The notes beneath the pieces are model-generated. The model ran no database searches and was not told the DNA's origin. It saw only the letters and a program-made list of their open reading frames with translations. The position numbers and the translations under genes were made by a program. From positions 1 through 41,943 of the IMG/VR virus record IMGVR_UViG_3300025111_000094: 41,943 bases of DNA. One strand, 5' to 3'. This DNA is from a virus. This document shows positions 32,867-40,614 of the stretch, one piece after another (within the stretch, counting starts at the first letter, position 1; every line of letters begins with the position of its first letter).

Positions 32867-34126
32867 ATGTCTACCCAGACAACTCAGCGGGAGTATCGCG
32901 TCCGCGTCAGTCCAGCCCACATCCGTACAATAAAGGACCCTAACAACGAATCGATAGGCATTATGCACGCCTATGTTCGGTTGGTGGATTTCCAACATAA
33001 CGGGGTCCTGCCAGACAAAATAAATCCAAGGGCACATGAAAAATTAACCGGTCGAGTTCCAGAGGCCATAACCGGCTCAGTGGAAAGCCGACCGGAGATC
33101 TTTCATTTGCTGAACCGAGGCCTTCTCTTAATAGCGCAGAAAGCCTGGTACGACAATAAGACGGAAACGCTTCACGTGCAGATAGAATCGGAGGATAAGG
33201 GCGGCCTAGCCGATGGCGCAACCACCGACAGAGTGCTCGCACAAATTAAGCGTGCCGTATCTGCGGCGGATTTTCAGACCCTTCAGGAGTCCGAGATTCC
33301 GGCGCATCTTAAAAAGGTCTATTTCCATTTGGAGATAATATCTGGTGACACCCAGGATATATTGCTTCAGATGACCGATGCCCGAAATACGAGCGTGCAA
33401 GTGCAGGCCTTTGCGCTCGAAAACCTCGGCGGCGGCTTTGAATGGCTGAAAGAAGTCCTTGAGGACTCCGTCTTTAAGGGCAAAATTCGCTATCGGGAAA
33501 ACGATACTCAGCCCATTGACGTCAGGAGAATCCTGAGTTTATTGATGATGTTCCACCCGAAATGGGAAAAGGATGAAAGAGAACCCATTATCGCCTATGC
33601 TTCTAAGGGCTTTGTCCTGGAACATTATCGTAAGCCTGAGTGGAAGGAAGGTTTCCAGGCATTGCGCCCGGTCGTGCTGGATATTTTGAAGCTCTATGAC
33701 CATATCCACGTTAACTTCCCCGAACAGTACGAGAAGGCCAGGAAGTTTTACAAGGACTCCGGTGCCAAGCTCGGAGCAAGGAAAGAGGTCACCTATAAAG
33801 CCGGTAAGAAGCATCGGCTAGAGCTTACTGGCCAAGAAACGAACTACTTTATCCCGGATGGATGGCTATACCCGCTCCTGGCGTCGTTTAGGGTATTCCT
33901 GAAATGGCCTTCTAACGGGAAAGGGGACGTCTCTTGGAAAATTGACCCCTTCGCGTTTTACGATCATTCCGGCCATGAAGCAGTTCAGGATATCGTAGAA
34001 CAGTCCGAATCCCTCGGACGTAACGCCAACGCCACCGGCAAAAGCCGGTCTGTCTGGACCATGTTGCGCCGTTGGAGCGAGCACGCTTCAATGCGGCAGC
34101 AGGCCGAAAAATTAGGACAGAAGTAA
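32867..34126 (+). CDS. AIPR-family protein (abortive-infection type)
   Basis: The product has 419 residues. The RPEIFHLLNRGLLLIAQKAW segment (75-94) and GGLADGATTDRVLAQI (112-127) match the order of the AIPR core, in which an NRG motif precedes an NGxQT or DGGHT-type motif, here changed to DGATT. The remaining ~290 residues are mainly helical and end in a basic stretch. AIPR proteins are linked to abortive infection and mobile elements, but their biochemistry is not well known. It has its own strong promoter, a structured leader and a terminator behind it. The family call is fairly good; the mechanism is unknown. Confidence 0.65.
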   Translation: MSTQTTQREYRVRVSPAHIRTIKDPNNESIGIMHAYVRLVDFQHNGVLPDKINPRAHEKLTGRVPEAITGSVESRPEIFHLLNRGLLLIAQKAWYDNKTETLHVQIESEDKGGLADGATTDRVLAQIKRAVSAADFQTLQESEIPAHLKKVYFHLEIISGDTQDILLQMTDARNTSVQVQAFALENLGGGFEWLKEVLEDSVFKGKIRYRENDTQPIDVRRILSLLMMFHPKWEKDEREPIIAYASKGFVLEHYRKPEWKEGFQALRPVVLDILKLYDHIHVNFPEQYEKARKFYKDSGAKLGARKEVTYKAGKKHRLELTGQETNYFIPDGWLYPLLASFRVFLKWPSNGKGDVSWKIDPFAFYDHSGHEAVQDIVEQSESLGRNANATGKSRSVWTMLRRWSEHASMRQQAEKLGQK

Positions 34127-34134
34127 GTCTAAAC

Positions 34135-34180
34135 GCTGGGGGAGGGGGTTTCCCTTCCCCCAGCTGTTTCTTTATTTATT
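34135..34180 (+). terminator. Rho-independent terminator after the AIPR gene
   Basis: GCTGGGGGA and TCCCCCAGC close a hairpin with a further GGG/CCC inside around TTT, followed by the T-rich tail TGTTTCTTTATTTATTT. It lies nine bases after the AIPR stop, so the next two genes are reached only by read-through or by a weak local promoter that I cannot identify. Confidence 0.82.
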
Positions 34181-34193
34181 TCCGGGGGGAAAT

Positions 34194-35300
34194 ATGACAA
34201 AACATCGATCGTTTAAATTGGATAAATTCCTCAGAGCCGTAGATCCTGGCCTCAGAAAGAAGTTTTTTGAAAACAATAAGGTTACCGTTCCGGAGACGGT
34301 GAACTTTGAAGATGACAGCCTGGACAAGTTCTGGGAAACTATTCCGGAAGACGTGAGGGTGGAAATCGAAGAGCGGCTCCAATGCGTGAATGATACTGCC
34401 GATCATGCCCGCGAATGTCTGGAGCAGGCCTGCCGGGAGTATAAGATCGAAAAGCAAGAGGATGAAACCCCTGAGACTACCGCCATGCGGGTCTATTTAC
34501 ACGGAGAGGCGGCTTTTGCCCTGGCCTACGATGCCTACCTCTATTACATCCTCTCTGAAAAAATGAGCCACCATAAGTTCCAGAAAACTGCGCCAGACTT
34601 TAGTGACGGACAATTCCCGGAGTTTCAGGCGGCAGTAGAGGCGCATTTTAAAGCGTTTGGGAAAAGCGGGCACTGCAACATCCGCCATCGGATCGATGGC
34701 GACAAGCATATCGTCCTAATCGCCCATGGGGATTTTGTAAAAACCCATCTTGTATTCGACGAAGATAAAGCGAAAACCCGAATTAGATCCTTTCGCCCAG
34801 CGAAAGAGGATATGCTGGTTTTTAATAAGACCAATAATGTCCTAAGCATGAGCTTGAGCGGGCGTAGCGACGACGACAAGAAAAAGTATCTTGAAATGGT
34901 CGGTAAGGCCTTCCTCGGGCTTACGGCGATAGATGAATCGACGGTAAGTAGCTCCCTGGTTGATATAGAGCCGATTAAAAAACGCACGTTCGATTTCAAT
35001 GGGAACGAGCAGGTGGAATCCGTGAAGCTGCTTGAGGTCAGTGCGAAGACCGGTGATGGCGTCATGCGGATAATAGTGAAGTCAAACGACCTCGCCAAGG
35101 TGACTTCGCATGGTATCGGGCCGGATGGCGGTGCGCAGTTTCTGTCCGTCAAGCTGAAGTTTACGATCAGGCGTGAGGGCTTAAAAAGCAAAAGCTTCGT
35201 GGTGGAGATAAAGCCGCCCGAGAACAGCAAGATCCCGCAGAAAAAAGAACGGCAGATTATCGAGAAGTACCTGCGGGAGCAGAAGGTGCTGCTTGAATAA
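34194..35300 (+). CDS. Unrecognised protein of the AIPR cassette
   Basis: The product has 368 residues, preceded by a G-rich weak ribosome site (GGGGGGA). It is an acidic, helical N-terminal half (KFWETIPEDVRVEIEERLQ, AAFALAYDAYLYYILSEKM) followed by a mixed alpha/beta half with GKSGHCNIRHRIDGDKHIVL and an AHGDFVKTHLVFDEDK segment. The C-terminal ~100 residues are beta-rich and basic. There is no transmembrane segment, Walker motif or metal-cluster cysteine set. It is followed with an eight-base overlap by the next gene, so the two products are made together and probably interact. I recognise no family. Confidence 0.7.
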   Translation: MTKHRSFKLDKFLRAVDPGLRKKFFENNKVTVPETVNFEDDSLDKFWETIPEDVRVEIEERLQCVNDTADHARECLEQACREYKIEKQEDETPETTAMRVYLHGEAAFALAYDAYLYYILSEKMSHHKFQKTAPDFSDGQFPEFQAAVEAHFKAFGKSGHCNIRHRIDGDKHIVLIAHGDFVKTHLVFDEDKAKTRIRSFRPAKEDMLVFNKTNNVLSMSLSGRSDDDKKKYLEMVGKAFLGLTAIDESTVSSSLVDIEPIKKRTFDFNGNEQVESVKLLEVSAKTGDGVMRIIVKSNDLAKVTSHGIGPDGGAQFLSVKLKFTIRREGLKSKSFVVEIKPPENSKIPQKKERQIIEKYLREQKVLLE

Positions 35301-36384
35301 CAAATTACTCGCTTACTTGCTCCAGCAGTGTGAACGCTCGCCCAATGCGAAGTTCTACGAGAGCGATTTACGTCGTATTTCCTCGTCAGATTTCTTGTCG
35401 CTAAAGAAACTGAAGTGCCTTTCTTTTGATCAGTACGACTTCGAGGATGAGAATTATGTCGATAAGCAAGGAGGTGAACGTTTTGTCCGCAAGGTGAATG
35501 GTCGTTGGCTTGCTACATCAACCGAGGATTCTGGGATATCGCCCATATATCTCAACGAGGCGGACCTTAACCGGTATATATTCAACATTATGCCGCTTCT
35601 GGCCGGGATTAAGACTGAAAATAGTCTTGCGAGGTCCATCGATGCTGTTACGCCTAGGGTCTGGTTTGTCGGAGTAGCGCAGGTCCTGCAAAACACTGTC
35701 GGGGTGTTTTTAGCCTTTATTTCTGATGACGAACAAGGAGAGGCCGAACTGTTGGGGCTGCGGGCCAAAATCGGCAAGGTGGACGACATCCTGGTCCTCT
35801 GTCCAACCTATGCGCCGAAGGCGCAGGAGTTATTGAATAAGTTTGCGGGCATACGTCTCACCTGCTTGACCTTTAAAGAGGCGTTCAGTAAAAATAATTA
35901 CGGGATTAATTTCAGTAAGGTCCGGCTCGTGCAGGCTTCAGAACAACAAGTGCAGAGACTGACGCCCCAGCAGACTGAGGATTACACGAAGTATGCATAC
36001 CTGTGTCAGGACAGGGTGCATATTCCTGGTACAGCATCGTTAAAGCGAAGCAACGATATCGATATTAACGGGCAGAAGATCAAAATGCCTGATGGGGCAT
36101 TTCGGGTCTTCATCGAATTGCTCGTTCAGCTGAAGAAAGGAAAAGGCGGATGGCTGACCATGGCGCGGAATGAAGGGGAATATCAGATATTTGGCCGAGT
36201 CCGGGAGCCGTTGACGGGAAGCCTGTTGGGGAAAAAGGATGGGAAAACGATTATTGAAAGCAACGGCTCAAAAGGTTATAGGATTTCGACACATCCTGAT
36301 TTTGTTACCTATAACCTTACAAATTTAAAGAAGCATGCCGATCCGCTTGTCCAGGGGTTTGCCAAAAAGCTGCCTAAAGCATAA
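35293..36384 (+). CDS. Unrecognised protein with C-terminal winged-helix-like domain
   Basis: The product has 363 residues from a TTG at 35293 that overlaps the previous stop by eight bases, with AAGGTG upstream; translational coupling is likely. The N-terminal ~90 residues may be a small helical domain. About 115-220 has alternating strands and helices (RVWFVGVAQVLQNTVGVFLA, KVDDILVLCPTYAPKAQELL). Residues ~260-345 read like an OmpR-type winged helix: IDINGQKIKMPDGAFRVFIE, then SNGSKGYRIS in the wing position. It may bind DNA and act as the regulator of this cassette or of lysogeny. There is no clear family match. Confidence 0.68.
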   Translation: MNNKLLAYLLQQCERSPNAKFYESDLRRISSSDFLSLKKLKCLSFDQYDFEDENYVDKQGGERFVRKVNGRWLATSTEDSGISPIYLNEADLNRYIFNIMPLLAGIKTENSLARSIDAVTPRVWFVGVAQVLQNTVGVFLAFISDDEQGEAELLGLRAKIGKVDDILVLCPTYAPKAQELLNKFAGIRLTCLTFKEAFSKNNYGINFSKVRLVQASEQQVQRLTPQQTEDYTKYAYLCQDRVHIPGTASLKRSNDIDINGQKIKMPDGAFRVFIELLVQLKKGKGGWLTMARNEGEYQIFGRVREPLTGSLLGKKDGKTIIESNGSKGYRISTHPDFVTYNLTNLKKHADPLVQGFAKKLPKA

Positions 36385-36424
36385 GAAAGTAGACCTTTTC
36401 CATTTTGCGCTGTATATACGCATT

Positions 36425-36625
36425 ATGGAAACACAAAATACACCTGCGGTAAATTCAAAAAATACTTCTCCGGAAGAACGCTTGGATGCCTTGGCGAATG
36501 TTTTAGCCGAAGGCATAGCTTATCTGGGTGAGCGAGGCCTTCTGGACTTCGCTCTGGCCCCGTCTTCGGACTTGCCCATACCGCCCAAAGAAGCTATCAA
36601 TCCCAATGTGACAGAAAGGCCTTGA
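36425..36625 (+). CDS. Small protein preceding the serine recombinase
   Basis: The product has 66 residues from the ATG at 36425; a longer frame begins inside the previous gene and is less likely. The amphipathic helix SPEERLDALANVLAEGIAYL is followed by a Pro-rich tail. No good ribosome site is seen. Short helical proteins of this kind often lie directly before large serine recombinases and may help control recombination, for example as a directionality partner. This one is only a position-based guess. Confidence 0.5.
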   Translation: METQNTPAVNSKNTSPEERLDALANVLAEGIAYLGERGLLDFALAPSSDLPIPPKEAINPNVTERP

Positions 36626-36669
36626 TTGTTGCGGGGAAACCCCCTATCATTCAATGACAAGGAGCTTGT

Positions 36670-38367
36670 ATGCCCGAAGAAGCCGATTCTTCAAGTGACT
36701 CGAAAGCGAAGCGAATTGCGATTTACTGCCGGAAGTCTAACGACGAGAATCTTACAAATAACGTCACCTCCATCGACAGCCAGAAAATGTGCTGCCGAAG
36801 CTATATCGACATTCAAAAAGCGAAGCATTGGGAGGAATACCCCGAAGTTTTTGATGATCCGGCGGAATCCGGTAAGAGCCTAAAGCGTCCGGCAATGCAA
36901 CGCCTTCTGAAGTGCGTTCAGGAAAAGAAAATTGACGGCGTGATAGTGTATAAGTTGGACCGACTAACTCGGAATAGCCGGGACTTCCATTATCTGCTGG
37001 AGCTCTTTGAAAGGCAAAATGTCGCCTTCGTCTCCGCGACGGAATCCATTGATACAAAGAGCCCGCAGGGTAGGCTCATGACCGCTATTATGGTTCAGTT
37101 TGCCCAATACGACCGTGAGCTCGACCAGGAAAGATCACGCGATTTTCACCTTTCAAGGGCTCGTAAAGGCCTCTGGACGGGCGGACTGGCCCCCTTGGGC
37201 TATGACCTCAAGGATAAAATGCTGGTCATCAATCCGGAAGAAGCCGAACTAGTGAATCGGGTTTTTAACTTATATGTTGAATACCGGTCTACGATAAGGG
37301 TTGCCCAGGAACTGAATCAGCTCGGATTCCGGCGTAAGGTGTATAAGAAAATTGAGGGGAACAAAAAGGCATATGGGGGCAAAGCCTTCGATATGGACAG
37401 TGTTCTCCGAATCCTACAGCGTAAGGTATATATCGGAACTGTTCGGAATACGCGCACCGAACAGGAATTTCAGGGGAAGCATGAGCCCATCGTGGACATG
37501 GCTCTATTTGAGCAGGTCCAAAAGCTGATCGTCGAACATAACCATAGGGGCGGCGAAGTACACTATAACGCCAATAAACACGGATTTCTATTCAAAGGTC
37601 TGGTCGGCTGTGGGGAGTGTGGGAGCGCCATTGTGCCCACTTACCGGAAGAAGAAGGGCAAGACATACCTATATTATAAGTGCCTCGCTCAATCCAAGGG
37701 CCTGCCCAATAAATGCGCGATTACGCCACTCGGGGCGCGAAAGTTCGAATCCTTCGTGGTTGAAAATATCGCGGCCATCGGGTGGGATAGACCGTTTCTG
37801 GAGAAGATAACGCTCTTGGCACAAAAAAAGGCCAAGGAGAATGTAGGCCCTCTGGAAAAAGAGCATCAGATCCTTGAAGGACGGCTCAAGAACATTAAAC
37901 GGGAATTGCGCCGTTTGGTGGACTTGGTCAAGGTCGGGAGCGCATCCGGGGAAGTGGCAGAGGAGATTCAGCGTCTTGAAGAGACCAAAAAAGGCCTAAT
38001 AGGGCGAATGTCGGCTATCGAAGTCCTGACCGCCCATAACAAGAAGGTCGTATATGACGTTGATGCGATTCAGGGGACGCTTCAGCGCTTCGCCATGTTC
38101 ATCAACAGGCTGCCGGTGGAGCTTCAGGTCAAAATGATTCGGGTTCTGGTGGAGAAAATTATCGTGTTTAAGGACAAGATAGTCATCAAGGTCCCTGAGA
38201 CTCCCGTCGGAGAAATCCAAAAACTGCTGGATACGAAGTTGTTATTTGGGGGGTGTTTATTAAGAGAACGATGGGGGGCAAATAACAACCACAAGCAAAA
38301 CGACCACCGAATAGGGGTGGTCGAATTGGATAAAGAGTGGCGCCCCCAAAGGGATTCGAACCCTTGA
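36670..38367 (+). CDS. Large serine recombinase (phage integrase), C-terminus altered by integration
   Basis: The ORF has 565 residues. Catalytic Ser23 lies in YCRKSND; YKLDRLTRNSRD and GRLMTAIMVQFAQYDRELDQE complete the resolvase domain (~1-165). A recombinase domain follows to ~300, then a zinc ribbon (CGECGSAIVP ... YYKC, ~315-345) and a coiled coil near 395-445. AAGGAG six bases before the ATG fixes the start. From codon 531, at the inferred core, the frame is host DNA: the last residues (WRPQRDSNP) are read through an antisense tRNA-Glu. In phage form it should end LLRGI. It integrates and, with a partner, excises the prophage. Confidence 0.9.
   Translation: MPEEADSSSDSKAKRIAIYCRKSNDENLTNNVTSIDSQKMCCRSYIDIQKAKHWEEYPEVFDDPAESGKSLKRPAMQRLLKCVQEKKIDGVIVYKLDRLTRNSRDFHYLLELFERQNVAFVSATESIDTKSPQGRLMTAIMVQFAQYDRELDQERSRDFHLSRARKGLWTGGLAPLGYDLKDKMLVINPEEAELVNRVFNLYVEYRSTIRVAQELNQLGFRRKVYKKIEGNKKAYGGKAFDMDSVLRILQRKVYIGTVRNTRTEQEFQGKHEPIVDMALFEQVQKLIVEHNHRGGEVHYNANKHGFLFKGLVGCGECGSAIVPTYRKKKGKTYLYYKCLAQSKGLPNKCAITPLGARKFESFVVENIAAIGWDRPFLEKITLLAQKKAKENVGPLEKEHQILEGRLKNIKRELRRLVDLVKVGSASGEVAEEIQRLEETKKGLIGRMSAIEVLTAHNKKVVYDVDAIQGTLQRFAMFINRLPVELQVKMIRVLVEKIIVFKDKIVIKVPETPVGEIQKLLDTKLLFGGCLLRERWGANNNHKQNDHRIGVVELDKEWRPQRDSNP
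38259..38266. repeat. Inferred attR core (ATTAAGAG), right prophage boundary
   Basis: This is the second copy of the 8-bp sequence at 588-595, in the same codon phase, inside the 3' end of the recombinase frame. Sequence to the right (tRNA terminator, tRNA body) is chromosomal in nature, which supports a boundary close to here. The G/T-rich bases left of both copies are also partly alike. Confidence 0.45.
38265..38279 (-). pseudogene. tRNA-Glu 5'-end-like fragment
   Basis: The minus strand reads GCCCCCCATCGTTCT. Many bacterial tRNA-Glu genes begin GCCCCCATCGTCT; this sequence matches with one extra C and one extra T. The first six bases could pair with the acceptor strand TGGGGGC of the tRNA body at 38338-38396. 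It lies downstream of that body in the same orientation, which is permuted order, and stops at the inferred attR core. Similarity is to remembered tRNA sequences and could be chance. Confidence 0.35.
38297..38323 (-). terminator. Rho-independent terminator of the tRNA-Glu locus
   Basis: On the minus strand CGACCACC, a seven-base loop CCTATTC, GGTGGTCG, then TTTT. It lies 14 bases after the encoded CCA of the tRNA body and is read through, in the other direction, by the altered recombinase C-terminus. Confidence 0.75.
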
Positions 38368-38396
38368 TCTCTGCCTTGAAAGGGCAGCGGTATCCG
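38338..38396 (-). pseudogene. tRNA-Glu(UUC) 3' remnant lacking its 5' part
   Basis: On the minus strand the D-stem 3' side (GGATACC), anticodon arm CTGCC-CTTTCAA-GGCAG with anticodon TTC, a five-base variable loop, T arm AAGGG-TTCGAAT-CCCTT, acceptor strand TGGGGGC, discriminator G and encoded CCA are all intact. The sequence upstream gives no acceptor partner GCCCCCA at the expected place, so the gene cannot make a normal tRNA from here. Such 3' remnants mark integration sites. A TATTAT box remains about 25 bases upstream of where the tRNA would begin. Confidence 0.75.
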
Positions 38397-38601
38397 GAAT
38401 AATTCCTTCTTCTGAACCATAAAAAATGCCTATAATACAACGCTTTATTGGTATTTGTGGCGTTGGCTCTGAAAAATGGCATACATTAAAGTGTGCACAT
38501 TGATGTGCGCTTTTCAGCTGTCCAAGACACCTGTTTTGTATATATTTGGTGGGTGTGCCAGATGTTATTGAGAGGGGATTTCGGGAATCGTTCCAAGGGC
38601 C

Positions 38602-38630
38602 TTGAAATATAGCTGTTTCACTGCTATAAT
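38602..38630 (+). promoter_or_regulatory. Strong sigma-70-type promoter of the AbiE-like operon
   Basis: TTGAAA at 38602-38607 and TATAAT at 38625-38630 are separated by exactly 17 bases, about 33 bases before the first ATG at 38663. The gap 38398-38662 otherwise holds a GTGCACAT/ATGTGCGC inverted repeat near 38490-38510 followed by TTTT, possibly a weak terminator, and no gene that I can support. Confidence 0.8.
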
Positions 38631-38671
38631 ATATTTCAGCAAATGATGAAAATGGCTATACAATGAAACAG
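38613..38671. promoter_or_regulatory. Inverted repeats over promoter and start codon, probable antitoxin operator
   Basis: CTGTTTCACTGCTATA (38613-38628) overlaps the -10 box and is mirrored by TATACAATGAAACAG (38657-38671), which covers the start codon. A further TGAAATATAGC ... ATATTTCA symmetry surrounds the promoter. AbiEi antitoxins of known systems repress their own operon by binding inverted repeats in the promoter, so this is the likely operator. Confidence 0.55.
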
Positions 38672-39706
38672 AAAGACATGGAGTCCTTAGCAACGCGAGC
38701 TATACTGACCTGTTTGGCAGAGGTCCCTTTTCTGCGCCCAACCAGGCAGTCTAACCTGAACAAGTCGCCCTATGAGCCAGACCTGCTTTTTAAAGTTTCA
38801 GGGAAAGACAAGAAACAATATACCTTGATCGTGATGGTTAAAAGCACCGGACAGCCTCGTTTGGTCCGCGATGCTATAGCGGTCCTTGCAATGAGTAAGA
38901 ATAAGTGTCCCAATTCGTATCCAGTTGTCGTGGCTCCTTATATATCGGAACAGTCTGCTGATATGTGCAGGCAGGCTGATGTCGGCTATATTGATCTGAG
39001 GGGGAACTGCTACCTGGCATTTGATTCGGTTTTTATAGAACGGACGGGCATACCAAATGAAGCGGAAAAACGGGAGTTAAAGTATATCTACTCTCCCCGG
39101 GCAGAGAGGGTGCTTCGGGTTCTTCTCAATGATGTTTCCAAATCATGGAAGACGGTCGATCTTGCCCAGGCTGCCGGTGTCAGCTTGGGACATGTGTCGA
39201 ATATAAGGAAGCGGCTTGAGCAGGGAGAGTTCCTGAATGCCGAAAGCACTGGTATCCGGGTATCACGCCCCAAGGATCTGCTTGAGGCGTGGTCAAAGAA
39301 TTACAAGATGCGCAGTGATACGATATACCGCTTCTGGTCGCCTCAGACATTGCCTGAACTAGAGGAGACGTTGCTATCGTATACCGGCAAGAAGAAGCTT
39401 CAGTGCGCGTTGACAGCTTTCTCGGCTGGTGCGCTGTATGCCCCGATGGTAATAATGCCGCGGTTATTTGCATATTGTACGGAAGATATGGATCAACTGG
39501 CGGCCGCTTTGCGGCTGAAGAAGGTTGATTCCGGTGAGAGTATCCAATTAATCAGGCCACATGACGACGGCGTATTTATCGGCGCCAGGAAGTTGCAGGG
39601 TAAAATGCTGGTTTCACCAGTGCAAGCCTATCTTGATCTCGTAGCGCTTGGAGGGAGAGGGGAAGAGGCGGCAAAGTCTATAATGGGACAGGTTCTCAAA
39701 TGGTAA
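38663..39706 (+). CDS. AbiEi-type antitoxin / transcriptional regulator
   Basis: The product has 347 residues. The N-terminal ~135 residues resemble the nuclease-like fold of the larger AbiEi relatives: KQYTLIVMVKSTGQPRLVRD, then ADVGYIDLRGNCYLAF. A winged helix follows near 165-195 (TVDLAQAAGVSLGHVSNIRK), and ~150 C-terminal residues include the FSAGALYAPMVIMPRLFAYC segment common in these antitoxins. In type IV systems AbiEi represses the operon and counters the AbiEii toxin without binding it. There is no good ribosome site. The gene overlaps the toxin gene by seven bases. Confidence 0.75.
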   Translation: MKQKDMESLATRAILTCLAEVPFLRPTRQSNLNKSPYEPDLLFKVSGKDKKQYTLIVMVKSTGQPRLVRDAIAVLAMSKNKCPNSYPVVVAPYISEQSADMCRQADVGYIDLRGNCYLAFDSVFIERTGIPNEAEKRELKYIYSPRAERVLRVLLNDVSKSWKTVDLAQAAGVSLGHVSNIRKRLEQGEFLNAESTGIRVSRPKDLLEAWSKNYKMRSDTIYRFWSPQTLPELEETLLSYTGKKKLQCALTAFSAGALYAPMVIMPRLFAYCTEDMDQLAAALRLKKVDSGESIQLIRPHDDGVFIGARKLQGKMLVSPVQAYLDLVALGGRGEEAAKSIMGQVLKW

Positions 39707-40524
39707 AAAATAGCGATTATAATCTTGATATGGTGGCGGCGGCGCATTCCGTCTTGATTGAAATAGTGCATCTGCTTGGGGAATACCGGGATTCCATGAT
39801 ATTAGTCGGTGGGTGGGTCCCGCAACTGCTGTGCAGCGGAGCAAAGGTTAAGCATATCGGCAGCATCGATATCGATCTATTACTGGACCACAGGAATTTG
39901 GGCGGCCCAGCTTATAAAACGATTAAGAAGCTTCTTCTCGCCCGCGGGTATGTCGAAGGCGAGCAACCCTTTATATTTTACCGGGATGTGCCGCAGCCGT
40001 CCGGCACTATCCGTGTGGAGGTGGACTTCCTGGGCGCTCAATACGAGGGCACTGGGAAGAAGCACCGGACACAGCAAGCGCAGGATATGAAGATCCGGAA
40101 AGCGCGCGGCGCCGATTTGGCGTTTAAGAAGCCGGTGGAAGTTACAATCGCAGGTGTTCTGCCGGGAGGAGCCGAAGATAAGGTCAGTGTGAGAGTGGCA
40201 TCCATAGTCCCCTTTTTGGTTATGAAGGCGCAGGCTCTCAATAGCAGGCTGAAAGAAAAGGATTCATGGGACATCTATTATTGCCTTTTAAATTACCCGG
40301 GCGGAGTATATGCGATAGCTGAAGAGTTTAAAAAGCTGGCTGCCAATAAACTGGTTAAAGAAGCCTTGGGAATATTGCAGGATAAATTCGGCTCCTTAAA
40401 GGGGCTGGGCCCAACGCATGTAGCCGCCTTTGAGAATGTAACAAGTACTGAAGAGCGGGAGCGTATTCAGCGAGATGCTTATGAGCGGGTCTCTCTATTG
40501 TTGAAGTCGGTCGCAGAAGCGTAA
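39700..40524 (+). CDS. AbiEii-like nucleotidyltransferase toxin
   Basis: The product has 274 residues. GG at 37-38 followed by HIGSIDIDLLL (53-61) is the GS...DxD metal site of nucleotidyltransferases. TIRVEVDFLG near 103-112 gives the third carboxylate, and KEKDSWDIYYCL near residue 186 matches the conserved K/D motif of AbiEii toxins. These toxins add nucleotides to RNA targets such as tRNA and stop growth on phage infection. Translation is coupled to the antitoxin gene by a seven-base overlap (ATGGTAA). All key residues seem present, so it should be active. Confidence 0.75.
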   Translation: MVKNSDYNLDMVAAAHSVLIEIVHLLGEYRDSMILVGGWVPQLLCSGAKVKHIGSIDIDLLLDHRNLGGPAYKTIKKLLLARGYVEGEQPFIFYRDVPQPSGTIRVEVDFLGAQYEGTGKKHRTQQAQDMKIRKARGADLAFKKPVEVTIAGVLPGGAEDKVSVRVASIVPFLVMKAQALNSRLKEKDSWDIYYCLLNYPGGVYAIAEEFKKLAANKLVKEALGILQDKFGSLKGLGPTHVAAFENVTSTEERERIQRDAYERVSLLLKSVAEA

Positions 40525-40614
40525 GCGACTCCCGATGCTTTGCATTTATTCACAAATTGTTTCAATGTGAGGAAATCGCTCTCCTGAATTACTAACATGA
40601 TGAAAAATTAAGAT

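Noticed and set aside
38338-38420. A complete, working tRNA-Glu on the minus strand.
   Set aside because: The 5' acceptor strand and D-arm 5' side are missing where they should be; only the 3' part is tRNA-like.
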